Shown piece by piece: positions 1 through 7,665 of a stretch of 34,437 nt of DNA. This DNA is from Pyrinomonadaceae bacterium (GTDB taxonomy: Bacteria > Acidobacteriota > Blastocatellia > Pyrinomonadales > Pyrinomonadaceae): the NCBI GenBank assembly GCA_025922875.1, contig JAICGZ010000023.1:1-34437 (forward strand). Reading direction: 5' to 3'. The notes under the pieces are model-generated. The model searched no databases. It was not told the DNA's origin and saw nothing but the letters and a program-made list of their open reading frames with translations. The translations under genes were made by a program, and so were the position numbers. Numbering within the stretch: the first letter of the stretch is position 1; each line of letters starts with the position of its first letter.

Positions 1-300
1 CGGATAAGCCCCGGTCATCATAGTCCCATGACCCGGAGCCGTGTAGGTCGGCATATGGTCGTAGTTGGAATTTGTCCACGATGCGCCGTCGCGCAACAAG
101 CGTCGCAAACCGTTTGGGCCAAAAAGATCTCCGAAGCGTTCAAGATAATCGTAGCGGAATTGGTCCACGACGATTAACAGCACCAGCCGCGGTCGTTTTG
201 GTGTGGGTGGCTGAGACCGTCTCTGAGCGAAAGTAACGGAAGCTAAAACAAGTGTGACTGTTAGAGAAAGGACCAGCGGAGTCCGGCGCATGCGGCGCAT
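1..300 (-). CDS. PafA-like alkaline phosphatase, N-terminal part (cut by window edge)
   Basis: Only the first 100 codons lie in the window; the gene continues past position 1. The translation starts MRRMRRTPLVLSLT, a signal peptide ending near a TFAQ site, so the product is probably exported to the periplasm or outer surface. Residues around 40-60 read LVLLIVVDQFRYDYLERFG, and residues 85-100 contain TYTAPGHGTMMTG. In the alkaline phosphatase superfamily (PafA/PhoV branch) the first motif supplies a metal-binding Asp and the Thr of TAPGH is the nucleophile. The likely reaction is hydrolysis of phosphate monoesters. Two in-frame ATGs (298-300, 289-291) are possible starts and neither has a clear Shine-Dalgarno sequence, because a hairpin repeat abuts the start. 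It lies on the same strand as, and just downstream of, the MacAB-type permease gene. Confidence 0.85.
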   Translation of the reverse strand, partial: MRRMRRTPLVLSLTVTLVLASVTFAQRRSQPPTPKRPRLVLLIVVDQFRYDYLERFGDLFGPNGLRRLLRDGASWTNSNYDHMPTYTAPGHGTMMTGAYP

Positions 301-305
301 GGTAA

Positions 306-351
306 CACGGATAACACGGATTTTAATCCGGATCTATCCGTGTTATCCGTG
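306..351. repeat. Perfect inverted repeat, CACGGATAACACGGAT family
   Basis: The left arm CACGGATAACACGGAT (306-321) and right arm ATCCGTGTTATCCGTG (336-351) are perfect 16-bp complements around a 14-nt loop. The arm itself contains a direct repeat of ACACGGAT-like units. It fills the gap between the permease stop and the phosphatase start and could form a strong RNA hairpin. Related copies occur at 2465-2502, 25384-25415 and 26712-26752. Confidence 0.9.
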
Positions 352-359
352 GTCCGGCC

Positions 360-1583
360 TTACTCGTAGCGCAGTGCGTCGATCGGATCGAGCGCCGCGG
401 CTTTGCGTGCGGGATAGTAGCCGAAGAAGATGCCTACCGCGGCGGAGAAGAGAACTGAGCCGACGATAGCCATCATCGAAACCAATGTGGGCCAACCGAG
501 AAACGCTGGTATGGCCAACGAAAGAACAACACCGAGAATGATGCCAATCATTCCACCCGTCACGCTCAAAACAATTGACTCGATCAAAAACTGAGTACGA
601 ACCGCGGATGAGCGCGCGCCGATGGCCATGCGAATACCAATCTCGCGTGTACGCTCAGTGACTGACACGAGCATGATATTCATGATGCCGATGCCGCCCA
701 CCAGCAATGACACGCCTGCAATACAGGCCAACAGAATGGTCATTGTCTTGCTGGTCTCATTCGCCGCCTCGGCCACGTCAGTCATGTTCCGAACGGTAAA
801 ATCGTTTGGCTCATTCGCCGTCAGCTTGTGACGCTGGCGGAGTAAGTCTGTGATCTGCGATTGGGCCGTGTAAGTTGCATCCTGTGAAATCGCGGAGACG
901 AAAGCGATCTGAATGCGGTCTCGTCCCAGCACCTTCTTTTGCACGGTCGTGTACGGTGCAAAAGCAACGTCATCCTGATCGCGGCCTTGCGGATCCTGTC
1001 CTTTCCTCGCCATCACACCAACAACTCGAAACGGCAGGTTCGCCACACGGATGTCCTGGCCGATCGGATCAGTGCCCGGATACAGATTGTCCGCGAGAGT
1101 TTGTCCAATGACGATGACTCGAGCGGCAGTGCGAACTTCGGCGTCAGTAAAAAACGATCCGGTCGCGACCGGCCACTTGCGTATCTCTGGATACTGTTCA
1201 CTGACACCTGTTACTGAAGTGTTCCAGTTCATGTTGCCGGCGACCAGTTGAGATCTGGCATTGACGTTGGGGGTAACCATCGAAACGCTCGGCACTTCGC
1301 GCTTGATCGCGTCGAGATCCTCGACGGTTAACGTGTTGGTGCCGGTGTCGCCCGTGCCGCTGCGCACACCGCCGACGTTCTGCGCACCCGCGCTTACGAA
1401 GAGCAGATTGGTGCCGATACTTTCGATTTGAGCTTGCACGGAGGCCGATGCACCCTGGCCGATGCTCACCATCGCGATCACGGCGGACACGCCGATGATG
1501 ATGCCGAGCATGGTCAACGCTGCACGCATTTTGTTGCGAACAAGTGCGCGAAAGGCGACGCGAATGATCATTAAGAGAGTCAT
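360..1583 (-). CDS. MacB-type ABC transporter permease (FtsX domain)
   Basis: This 407-residue protein is the membrane subunit of a MacAB-like tripartite exporter. The first membrane helix is near residues 20-42 (LTMLGIIIGVSAVIAMVSIG), followed by a periplasmic MacB-core domain of about 230 residues. Three C-terminal helices follow, with the FtsX-type signature VSVTERTREIGIRMAIGA near residue 305. Unlike E. coli MacB, the ATPase is a separate polypeptide, encoded 26 nt upstream. Such permeases act as mechanotransmitters that move peptides, lipoproteins or small toxic molecules from the periplasm outward. It is the last gene of a three-gene operon (adaptor, ATPase, permease). No TolC-like outer-membrane gene is present in the window. 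The substrate cannot be told from the sequence. Confidence 0.93.
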   Translation of the reverse strand: MTLLMIIRVAFRALVRNKMRAALTMLGIIIGVSAVIAMVSIGQGASASVQAQIESIGTNLLFVSAGAQNVGGVRSGTGDTGTNTLTVEDLDAIKREVPSVSMVTPNVNARSQLVAGNMNWNTSVTGVSEQYPEIRKWPVATGSFFTDAEVRTAARVIVIGQTLADNLYPGTDPIGQDIRVANLPFRVVGVMARKGQDPQGRDQDDVAFAPYTTVQKKVLGRDRIQIAFVSAISQDATYTAQSQITDLLRQRHKLTANEPNDFTVRNMTDVAEAANETSKTMTILLACIAGVSLLVGGIGIMNIMLVSVTERTREIGIRMAIGARSSAVRTQFLIESIVLSVTGGMIGIILGVVLSLAIPAFLGWPTLVSMMAIVGSVLFSAAVGIFFGYYPARKAAALDPIDALRYE

Positions 1584-1609
1584 ATCATTTCCAATTGCCG
1601 ATTGCCGAT

Positions 1610-2440
1610 TTACTCCTCGTCGTCGTCATCGTCGCTGATGACCGGCAAGTTTTTTAATTCCTCGGCGGCGTTGCGCGGGTTTTCGACCGCGTGGTCCGAC
1701 TTGATCTTGCCGTCCTTGAAAACAATTATTCGATCAGCGTATTCGGCGATGTCATGTTCGTGCGTAACCAGCACGAGCGTGATGCCTCGCTCGCGATTCA
1801 AACGTTGAAAGATCTCCATCACTTCGACTGAAGTGCGCGAATCGAGGTTACCCGTCGGTTCGTCCGCGAGGATCAACGCCGGATGGTTGACGAGTGAACG
1901 CGCGACCGCGACACGCTGCTGTTGTCCCCCCGACAGCTGGTTTGGGTGATTCTGCTCACGGCCGGCGAGGCCGACCGCAGCCAGTGCTTCCATTGCACGC
2001 GCATGCCGCTGGGCCGAGTCAACGCCGAGGTAAAGCATCGGCAGTTCAACGTTCTCCAGCGCCGATGTGCGTGAAAGCAGATTGAAACCCTGGAACACAA
2101 ACCCGATCTTCTGACAACGAATATCGGCGCGTTCGTCTTTCGACATCTGCGAAACGTCTTCACCGTCGAGAATGTAAGTGCCACGCGTCGGACGATCGAG
2201 ACAACCGAGAATGTTCATCGTCGTCGATTTTCCCGAGCCGGAAGCACCCATGATCGCCACAAACTCACCCGGCCTAATCGTCAGGGAGACGCCGCGCAAT
2301 GCGTGAACTTCGACGTCGCCCATCGTGTAGATCTTATGAATGTGGTCCAACTGGATTACGGGTTGAGCTTCGGGCACCGGCATCGCTAACGCGACTCCCG
2401 GTTGTAACTCCTGTGGCTCAACTGCAAACGTAGTAGACAT
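1610..2440 (-). CDS. MacB/LolD-type ABC transporter ATP-binding protein
   Basis: The ATPase subunit has Walker A GASGSGKS (residues 65-72), signature [15 protein letters not shown], and Walker [13 protein letters not shown] followed by the switch His in LVTHEHD. All catalytic motifs look intact. I chose the ATG at 2438-2440, giving 276 residues, because AGGAGA lies a few bases upstream; a longer reading to 2476 would run into an intergenic repeat. The protein has an N-terminal extension of about 28 residues and an unusual acidic tail (SDDDDDEE). It sits between the adaptor gene (71 nt upstream) and the permease gene (26 nt downstream), and should power conformational changes of the permease during export. 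Confidence 0.94.
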   Translation of the reverse strand: MSTTFAVEPQELQPGVALAMPVPEAQPVIQLDHIHKIYTMGDVEVHALRGVSLTIRPGEFVAIMGASGSGKSTTMNILGCLDRPTRGTYILDGEDVSQMSKDERADIRCQKIGFVFQGFNLLSRTSALENVELPMLYLGVDSAQRHARAMEALAAVGLAGREQNHPNQLSGGQQQRVAVARSLVNHPALILADEPTGNLDSRTSVEVMEIFQRLNRERGITLVLVTHEHDIAEYADRIIVFKDGKIKSDHAVENPRNAAEELKNLPVISDDDDDEE

Positions 2441-2464
2441 CGCTTCTCCTGAATCGTCATTAAC

Positions 2465-2502
2465 CACGGATAACACGGATAAAATCCGGATTTACATCCG
2501 TG
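2465..2502. repeat. Imperfect hairpin, CACGGATAACACGGAT family
   Basis: CACGGATAACACGGAT (2465-2480) is followed by complementary ATCCGG and ATCCGTG segments ending at 2502. It is a decayed relative of the 306-351 repeat and lies between the adaptor and ATPase genes, where it may affect mRNA stability or relative expression. Confidence 0.75.
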
Positions 2503-2511
2503 AAATCCCCG

Positions 2512-4194
2512 TTACCGCCTTCCGCCACCCGTCCGCGGCGCGTTACCGAATCCTGGCGGTCGCGACTGCGTGTTTGCGTTCGCGGATGCGCCGGACAATG
2601 TTTGACCCGTGATGACCATATCGCCTTCTCTCAGATCACCATCGACAACCTCAGTCGCGGCGCCATCACTCAGACCAACAGTGATCCTGCGGCGCTCGGG
2701 CTTATTGTCCTGGCCCAACACCCACACAACGCGGATCTGACCCGGCAGGACTGGCGCTGATGCCGGTGCAAACCGGTTCTCACCACTGTCACCCTGAGCG
2801 GCGTTATCGCTCTGCTGCCGCCTGCGTCCCTGACCCTGACCCTGCTGACGCTGACCCTGGCCAGCACCTGCGTTCGTCCGCTGTCTATCCTGCGGCGTAA
2901 AGCGAAGCGCGGAGTTTGGAACCTTCAACACGTTGTTACGCTCGTCAATCGTGATCGTCAGATTAGCCGTCATACCCGGCTTCAATTTCTGTTCGGGATT
3001 GTTGACGTCAATCACCACGTTGTAAGTGACCACGTTCTGCACGTTCACCGGATTGAGCCGCATCTGTTCGATCTGCCCGTCAAACTCCTTGCCCGGAAAC
3101 GCGTCAACTGTAAACCTCACTGACTTCGCCTGCTCCACCAAACCGATGTCGGCCTGGTCGATATTTGCAATCACCTGCATCTGCGTCAGGTCGTTCGCAA
3201 TCGTGAAAAGCGTCGGAGCCGACAGGCTCGCAGCGACAGTCTGACCAACGTTCACGTCGCGCGAAACCACAACGCCATCGATCGGCGAGGTGATGGTCGT
3301 GTGACTCAGATTTACTTGCGCCACACTTAACGAAGCCTGTGCTTGTTGCACTTGAGCCGCAGCCTGCTGCACCTGGGCCTGGGCTTGCTGCACCTGCGCC
3401 TGCGACTGTTCAACTGCCGCTTGCGACTGCGCGATACCTGCGCTCGACGCCGATTGCTCAGTCAGCTTCGCCTGGTTCAGTTGGGCCACCGCCTGGTTGT
3501 AGCGTGCTTCAGCCGTCCGATAAGCGGTCTGTGCGACCTCGTAATCTCTCTGGGCGATAACGCCCGCTTTGAGTAACGACTCCTGTTGTTTCAGGAGACT
3601 AAGCGCGTCGTCCTGTTGCGCCTTCAGCACGGCGACGTTCGCTTCGGCTCCCGACACGCCGGCTTGATTGTTTTGCACTGTCGACCTGGCGGCGAGACCC
3701 TTTGCCTGCGCATCACTTACACCCGCGCGAGCATTAACGACTGCTGCGCGAGCCTGCGCCAAACTGGCCTGTGCGTTTTGGAGGTTTGCACGAGCCTGAT
3801 CCACCTGCGCTTTGGCAGTGGACGGGTCGAGCTGGGCTATGACCTGGCCCTTCTTAACGACTGAATTAAAGTCAGCATACAGTGCGGAAATCGTTCCCGA
3901 AGCCTGACTGCCGACTTGCACCGTCGTTACTGCCTGGAGTGTTCCGGTTGCAGTGACTGTATTACGAAGATTGCCTCGCTCGATGCGGGCGGTCATGTAT
4001 TGCGGAGTGCTCGACTCGCTGTTCCAAAAGTAAAAACCGGCGAACACAATCGCCGCCATAAAACCGCCGCCGAGCAGCAGTTTCTTTTTATTTGCGAGCA
4101 GTCTCGTCCAATATAGTTTTAACCAACCAAGACTGCGGCCGGTTGTTCCAATTCCTGTGACCAGCGGTGGATGTTTAATTGTTTGAGTCGACAT
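2512..4194 (-). CDS. MacA-like periplasmic adaptor (HlyD/RND membrane fusion protein)
   Basis: This 560-residue adaptor should link the MacB-type permease to an outer-membrane channel. A membrane anchor lies at about residues 38-54 (LLLGGGFMAAIVFAGFYFW). It is followed by a lipoyl half-motif (VGSQASGTISALYADFNSVV), a long alanine/glutamine-rich coiled-coil hairpin (about residues 130-310, with repeated QAQVQQA units), the returning lipoyl half (TTITSPIDGVVVSRDVNVGQ) and beta-barrel/membrane-proximal domains. A Gln/Arg/Gly-rich low-complexity insert (GQGQRQQGQGQGRRRQQ) lies near residue 450 and is unusual for MacA. Start: ATG at 4192-4194 with GAGGA 9 nt upstream. A candidate ECF promoter lies only about 20 nt before the start. 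First gene of the operon. Confidence 0.93.
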   Translation of the reverse strand: MSTQTIKHPPLVTGIGTTGRSLGWLKLYWTRLLANKKKLLLGGGFMAAIVFAGFYFWNSESSTPQYMTARIERGNLRNTVTATGTLQAVTTVQVGSQASGTISALYADFNSVVKKGQVIAQLDPSTAKAQVDQARANLQNAQASLAQARAAVVNARAGVSDAQAKGLAARSTVQNNQAGVSGAEANVAVLKAQQDDALSLLKQQESLLKAGVIAQRDYEVAQTAYRTAEARYNQAVAQLNQAKLTEQSASSAGIAQSQAAVEQSQAQVQQAQAQVQQAAAQVQQAQASLSVAQVNLSHTTITSPIDGVVVSRDVNVGQTVAASLSAPTLFTIANDLTQMQVIANIDQADIGLVEQAKSVRFTVDAFPGKEFDGQIEQMRLNPVNVQNVVTYNVVIDVNNPEQKLKPGMTANLTITIDERNNVLKVPNSALRFTPQDRQRTNAGAGQGQRQQGQGQGRRRQQSDNAAQGDSGENRFAPASAPVLPGQIRVVWVLGQDNKPERRRITVGLSDGAATEVVDGDLREGDMVITGQTLSGASANANTQSRPPGFGNAPRTGGGRR

Positions 4195-4215
4195 CTATTA
4201 TTTTCCTCGTTTCCA

Positions 4216-4244
4216 TAGACACCCCGTGTTTGAGATTAGTTACA
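4216..4244 (-). promoter_or_regulatory. Candidate ECF-sigma promoter for the MacAB-type operon
   Basis: Reading the minus strand, TGTAAC (4244-4239) is followed by a 17-nt spacer and TGTCTA (4221-4216), about 20 nt before the adaptor ATG. The same two hexamers with the same spacing face the other way at 4369-4397. TGTAAC resembles the AAC-containing -35 boxes of ECF promoters such as sigma-X. The predicted start of transcription would give a leader of roughly 15 nt that still holds the GAGGA ribosome site. Inferred from sequence only. Confidence 0.5.
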
Positions 4245-4368
4245 ACCATTGTGCCGAATTGCTGATTTCTGATTACTAATTGAGATTTTTAAAACAAAAC
4301 AAACTGGCAATCGACAATTAACAACAAATTGGCAATCACAACCGGAAATCGGCCAATTTCCACAATTC

Positions 4369-4397
4369 TGTAACCATGCACGGCGAAAAGGTGTCTA
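4369..4397 (+). promoter_or_regulatory. Candidate ECF-sigma promoter for the Spy-like/sigma operon
   Basis: TGTAAC (4369-4374), a 17-nt spacer and TGTCTA (4392-4397) precede the Spy-like gene by about 60 nt. The hexamers, spacing and the flanking GG before the -10 box (GGTGTCTAT) match the oppositely facing copy at 4216-4244. The rest of the 4195-4454 divergent region holds AT-rich sequence with ATTGGCAATC-type repeat fragments. Confidence 0.5.
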
Positions 4398-4454
4398 TCG
4401 CTTCGGGACACTCCCCTGGATAAATAAGGAACACTTAGGAGTAAGAACATAGAG

Positions 4455-4979
4455 ATGAACAAACTAGGACGGTTTAAGGTATTGGCAATAGCTACTCTCT
4501 CGGCGATTGCTTTGGCTGCCTCGATTGCCGTTGCACAGTCGGTTACACCCGATCAGGGCAACGCTCAAGGGACACGCACTGAACGGCGTGGCGGTCGAGG
4601 TCAACACAAAGGACATGGCTGGGGAGGAATGCGTCAGGGTCGCATCTTCAAACAGCTTAATTTAACTGAAGACCAGCAGGCTAAGATGAAGCAGATCCGC
4701 GAAAGCTTTGCCGAGCGGAACAAACCCCTGCGCGAACAGCTTCGAGCCAAGCGCCAGGAGTTGCGTCAGGCGAACGAAGGCGGTACGTTCAACGAAGCGC
4801 TGGCTACTCAGAAACTGACGGAAATGGCGAGCCTCCAGGCGAAGCTGATGGGCGAGCGAGCCAGATTGCATCAGGAGATGCTTTCCGTTCTAACTGCTGA
4901 GCAGAAAGCCCAGCTGGAACAGTCGAAAGCGCAGTTCAAAACACGACGTGGCGAAATGCGCAAACACGACAATCAGTAA
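4455..4979 (+). CDS. Spy/CpxP-like periplasmic LTXXQ-motif protein
   Basis: This 174-residue exported protein has an N-terminal signal peptide (residues 1-28, ALAASIAVAQS cleavage area), a Gly/Arg-rich linker, and a helical Spy/CpxP-like domain. Two LTXXQ motifs are visible: LNLTEDQQAKMKQI near residue 74 and LTAEQKAQLEQ near residue 147. Between them lies a highly charged helix rich in Arg, Glu and Gln. Spy and CpxP are cradle-shaped periplasmic proteins that bind unfolded proteins or damp envelope-stress signalling. Here the gene heads a plus-strand group with an ECF sigma factor, an anti-sigma factor and a second LTXXQ protein. The start is ATG 4455; TAGGAG lies about 13 nt upstream. It may be a chaperone, a sensor or both. 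Confidence 0.85.
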   Translation: MNKLGRFKVLAIATLSAIALAASIAVAQSVTPDQGNAQGTRTERRGGRGQHKGHGWGGMRQGRIFKQLNLTEDQQAKMKQIRESFAERNKPLREQLRAKRQELRQANEGGTFNEALATQKLTEMASLQAKLMGERARLHQEMLSVLTAEQKAQLEQSKAQFKTRRGEMRKHDNQ

Positions 4980-4989
4980 GCGTTCCCCC

Positions 4990-5032
4990 ACGGATTTGGC
5001 GGATTCGACGTTATGAAGAGTCCGCCATCCGT
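4990..5032. repeat. Imperfect hairpin between Spy-like and sigma genes
   Basis: ACGGATTTGGCGGA (4990-5003) pairs with TCCGCCATCCGT (5021-5032) apart from a TT bulge. The element follows the Spy-like stop codon directly and could partially terminate transcription or set the ratio between the Spy-like gene and the sigma factor. There is no T-run, so it is not a classical terminator. Confidence 0.6.
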
Positions 5033-5052
5033 TAAGCCGATGAGGACAGCAA

Positions 5053-5664
5053 CTGGCGACGAGTGGGCTCGAACAGGTTTTAGACCTGGACCTGGCGCGT
5101 CAAGCGCAGGCCGGTGATGAGTCTGCCTTCGCGGAGATAGTAAGGCGCTACAGTCCGCGAGTGTTTAGTGTAGCGAGCCGGTTTTTCCGGCAGCGAAGTT
5201 TGGTTGAAGAAGCGGCGCAGGAAGTTTTTTTGAAAGCATATACGCAGCTTGGGAGTTTTGAAGGCCGCGGCTCCATCGAAGGCTGGTTGACGCGAATCGC
5301 TACAAACACTTGTTTGAACATGATTCGCGGAGCCAAACGGCGACCGGAGCTTTCAGTTTCTGATCTCTCGGAAGATGAGCACGGCTGGCTGGAGCAACAA
5401 TCGGGTGATGGAAATGAGCAACGTTCCATCGAGAACAGTTTGGTAGCAACGGATCTCGCGGATCGATTGCTCGCGGTTTTACCTCCGGAGGATCAACAGG
5501 CGTTGTTGATGATCGATGGTGAGGATGCATCGATTAAAGAGGTGGCGGAAGCGACGGGATGGTCGGAGTCGAAGGTTAAAGTAAGGGCATTTCGAGCCCG
5601 ACGTAAACTTCGTGAGGCAATGGAGAAGTTGTTGAGTTATAAAAACGGAAAGCCGGCTGAATGA
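5053..5664 (+). CDS. ECF RNA polymerase sigma factor (sigma-70 family)
   Basis: Region 2 reads DESAFAEIVRRYSPRVFSVA through EEAAQEVFLKAY to IEGWLTRIATNTCLNMIRG. Region 4 reads LPPEDQQALLMI through IKEVAEATGWSESKVKVRAF. These define an ECF-type sigma factor that directs RNA polymerase to alternative promoters. The start is uncertain. The first ATG/GTG/TTG in frame is GTG 5161, but homology to region 2.1 clearly extends upstream to about 5110, so that start would truncate the protein. No ATG, GTG or TTG lies in frame between the stop at 5041-5043 and 5161. I favour CTG 5053, which has GAGG 7 nt upstream and gives 203 residues, normal for the family. The anti-sigma gene follows 14 nt downstream, the usual arrangement. 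It is the natural candidate to recognise the two promoters at 4216-4397. Confidence 0.88.
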   Translation: MATSGLEQVLDLDLARQAQAGDESAFAEIVRRYSPRVFSVASRFFRQRSLVEEAAQEVFLKAYTQLGSFEGRGSIEGWLTRIATNTCLNMIRGAKRRPELSVSDLSEDEHGWLEQQSGDGNEQRSIENSLVATDLADRLLAVLPPEDQQALLMIDGEDASIKEVAEATGWSESKVKVRAFRARRKLREAMEKLLSYKNGKPAE

Positions 5665-5678
5665 GCAGGTGATCAAAG

Positions 5679-6155
5679 ATGAAAGACAAGTGCATCACTG
5701 AGATTTTGGACAACACGCCGATCGCGAACCTTTCAGAGGGCGAACTGCATGAGGTTCGGGTGCACGTGCAAGATTGTGTTTCGTGTCGCGGTGCTTACGA
5801 GGCTGCAAGGATTTCGGCTGTGGTCATCAGGACCCGCGCGCAAACTACGATCGAACCATCTCCCTTTTTCCAGACACGGGTGATGGCCGCGTTGCGGGAA
5901 CAGCAGGCGGTGGAAAGCGTGCCGGCAATGTTGCGGCTTTGGAGGGCGTCGAAAGCGCTCGTCTCTTCCATGGCTGTTACGACCGCAGCGCTTGCAGTAC
6001 TGAGCTTCGTGCTTCCGGCGTCCCCAACGCCAGTGGTGGATCAAACGGCGTCGGCATATTCGGCCGAGTCAGTAATCATGGGCCAGAGTGAAGAGCAAAT
6101 GACATACGATCAGGTGCTGAGCGCAATTTACGCCGATGACGACGAGGCAAGGTAA
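5679..6155 (+). CDS. Membrane-bound zinc-finger anti-sigma factor
   Basis: This 158-residue protein starts MKDKCITEILDN and has an N-terminal ZAS-type zinc motif HVQDCVSC (His-x3-Cys-x2-Cys) near residue 30, the mark of zf-HC2 anti-sigma factors. A single hydrophobic helix at about residues 92-112 (SSMAVTTAALAVLSFVLPAS) would anchor it in the inner membrane with a short periplasmic tail of about 45 residues. The upstream Cys5 may contribute to the zinc site. It should hold the ECF sigma factor of the preceding gene inactive until a signal is received. A ribosome site (AGGTGAT) lies just upstream of the ATG. The next gene starts 3 nt after its stop, so co-translation with the second Spy-like protein is likely. 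Confidence 0.85.
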   Translation: MKDKCITEILDNTPIANLSEGELHEVRVHVQDCVSCRGAYEAARISAVVIRTRAQTTIEPSPFFQTRVMAALREQQAVESVPAMLRLWRASKALVSSMAVTTAALAVLSFVLPASPTPVVDQTASAYSAESVIMGQSEEQMTYDQVLSAIYADDDEAR

Positions 6156-6158
6156 GTC

Positions 6159-6551
6159 ATGAACAATGTTGCTAAAAATAAATGGCAGGTACGGGTAGCG
6201 GCTGCGATCATCTTTGTGCTCGGATTTACCGCGGGCATCCTGGCGCTGAACGTGTATCGAGGCCTGGGTTTCGCACACCGCGGGCCGGGCAATCGAATGG
6301 ATGAACTGGCGCAGCGGTTGAATTTGACTCCCGATCAAAAAGTAAAGGTGCAGGAGATTTTCAGCGACACGCGTGAACAGTTGCGAGCAGTGCGCAGGGA
6401 GTCGGAGCCTAAGGTCGAGGAGATTCGTCGCCAGGCGGATGGACGTTTGCAAACAGTGCTGACGCCTGAGCAGTGGCAACAATTCCAGAAGATTAAAGAG
6501 GAGAGACAGCGGCGCGGTGGTCGTGGTGGTCCAAGAAGGAACGGAAGGTAG
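6159..6551 (+). CDS. Membrane-anchored Spy/CnrX-like LTXXQ protein
   Basis: This 130-residue protein has an N-terminal hydrophobic helix (residues 11-31, VRVAAAIIFVLGFTAGILAL), followed by a periplasmic helical domain with two LTXXQ motifs: LNLTPDQKVKVQEIF and LTPEQWQQFQKI. The C-terminus is Arg/Gly-rich. The fold class covers Spy, CpxP, ZraP and the metal sensor CnrX; no His/Met-rich metal site is obvious. Its position directly after the anti-sigma factor (3-nt gap) suggests a role in sensing, as CnrX does for the CnrY/CnrH pair. This functional role is inferred from gene order. The convergent dehydrogenase gene ends 14 nt beyond its stop. Confidence 0.82.
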   Translation: MNNVAKNKWQVRVAAAIIFVLGFTAGILALNVYRGLGFAHRGPGNRMDELAQRLNLTPDQKVKVQEIFSDTREQLRAVRRESEPKVEEIRRQADGRLQTVLTPEQWQQFQKIKEERQRRGGRGGPRRNGR

Positions 6552-6565
6552 TATTTGATCCTGAA

Positions 6566-7642
6566 TTACGGTCGGATTAGAGCTTTCAGCACGCGTCCGT
6601 GCGCAACATCCGCCAGCGCTTCGTTAGCATCCTTCAAGCCATACGAATCCAGTTTCATTCCTGACCACACTTCCGATCTTTGCGACACGATCTGAGCGCT
6701 GCGATAGAAGTGGGAAAACTCAGATCCCCAGCAGCCGCGCACGTCGAGGTGTTTCTTATTGAGATCCAGATGAGGATTGAATGAAGTAAGACCGTGGTCG
6801 GTGTATTGCCCAACGACAACTACCGTTCCGGCGTCGCGAGTAAAGCGCATCGCCTGGACGACAGCCTCCGGCGCGCCGGTAGCTTCGATCGTGACATCCG
6901 CGCCGCGTCCCGCGGTGTTTTCCAGTACCCAGTCTAATCGTTGACTTTCATCATGCGTTTCGATGTTGAGCGAGGCTGCGGCGCCGGCATGAGTCGCCGC
7001 GTCGAGTCTTGTCTGTGGCGCGCCGATGCAGAGCACGCGTAGCGCGCCACGCATCAGCGCCAGAACGATCGCATTGATACCCACTGGCCCGGAGCCGAGT
7101 ACGAGAACCGTGTCGCCGATCTTTATGTCTCCGCGTTCGACAGCGTGAAGGGAAGTAGGCAATGCACAACCACCTGCCATAAACGTTTCCGGCGTGGCAT
7201 CAAGCCTGATGCAACGAGTGCCTGGCTTGAGATAAACGTGAGTGGCCCAACCGCCGGAGAGTCCATCGTCGAGACCGTAAGTTATTCCATAAACTTTGCG
7301 CTGCGGGCATCGTGTTCCGGCTTTAGCGACAAGGCAATACCAGCAGGCATTGCAGGTGCGATGAACGTCGAGAAAGGTAACGAGGTCGCCTTCGCTGAAC
7401 CGCTTGCCTTCAACGTCGAATAACTCGCCGCGTATCTTCTGCAAACGTCCAACCGAAACGTGACCGGGAATTAAAGGATACGGCACGCCTGCTAACCGGC
7501 CCTGCTGCACGTGAACGTCAGTGCCGCAAACTTCGGAGAGTTCAACTTCGAGAAGCGCCGAATCACGCTCGAGCTCAGGCTCAGCAACTTCGCGGACTTC
7601 AACCGGCGCGTGTGGTTTGGGGATTACGGCGACGAGTGGCAC
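6566..7642 (-). CDS. Zinc-binding medium-chain alcohol dehydrogenase family protein
   Basis: This is an MDR-superfamily oxidoreductase of about 358 residues. Visible are the catalytic-zinc Cys in SEVCGTDVHV, the His in IPGHVSVG, the structural-zinc loop with four Cys (CNACWYC, then a Cys seven residues on), and a Rossmann motif VLGSGPVGINAIV. The canonical GHE motif reads GHV here, so the Glu that normally helps position the catalytic zinc is missing. It should oxidise or reduce an alcohol/aldehyde with NAD(P)H; the substrate is unknown. The frame is open to 7702, but those extra residues are translated from a CGCAAAGG intergenic repeat. I therefore favour GTG 7642, giving PLVAVIPKPHAPVEVREV as N-terminus. 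It is divergent from the FKBP gene. Confidence 0.85.
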   Translation of the reverse strand: MPLVAVIPKPHAPVEVREVAEPELERDSALLEVELSEVCGTDVHVQQGRLAGVPYPLIPGHVSVGRLQKIRGELFDVEGKRFSEGDLVTFLDVHRTCNACWYCLVAKAGTRCPQRKVYGITYGLDDGLSGGWATHVYLKPGTRCIRLDATPETFMAGGCALPTSLHAVERGDIKIGDTVLVLGSGPVGINAIVLALMRGALRVLCIGAPQTRLDAATHAGAAASLNIETHDESQRLDWVLENTAGRGADVTIEATGAPEAVVQAMRFTRDAGTVVVVGQYTDHGLTSFNPHLDLNKKHLDVRGCWGSEFSHFYRSAQIVSQRSEVWSGMKLDSYGLKDANEALADVAHGRVLKALIRP

Positions 7643-7665
7643 ATTGAAAGAATAGAATTTTTTCC

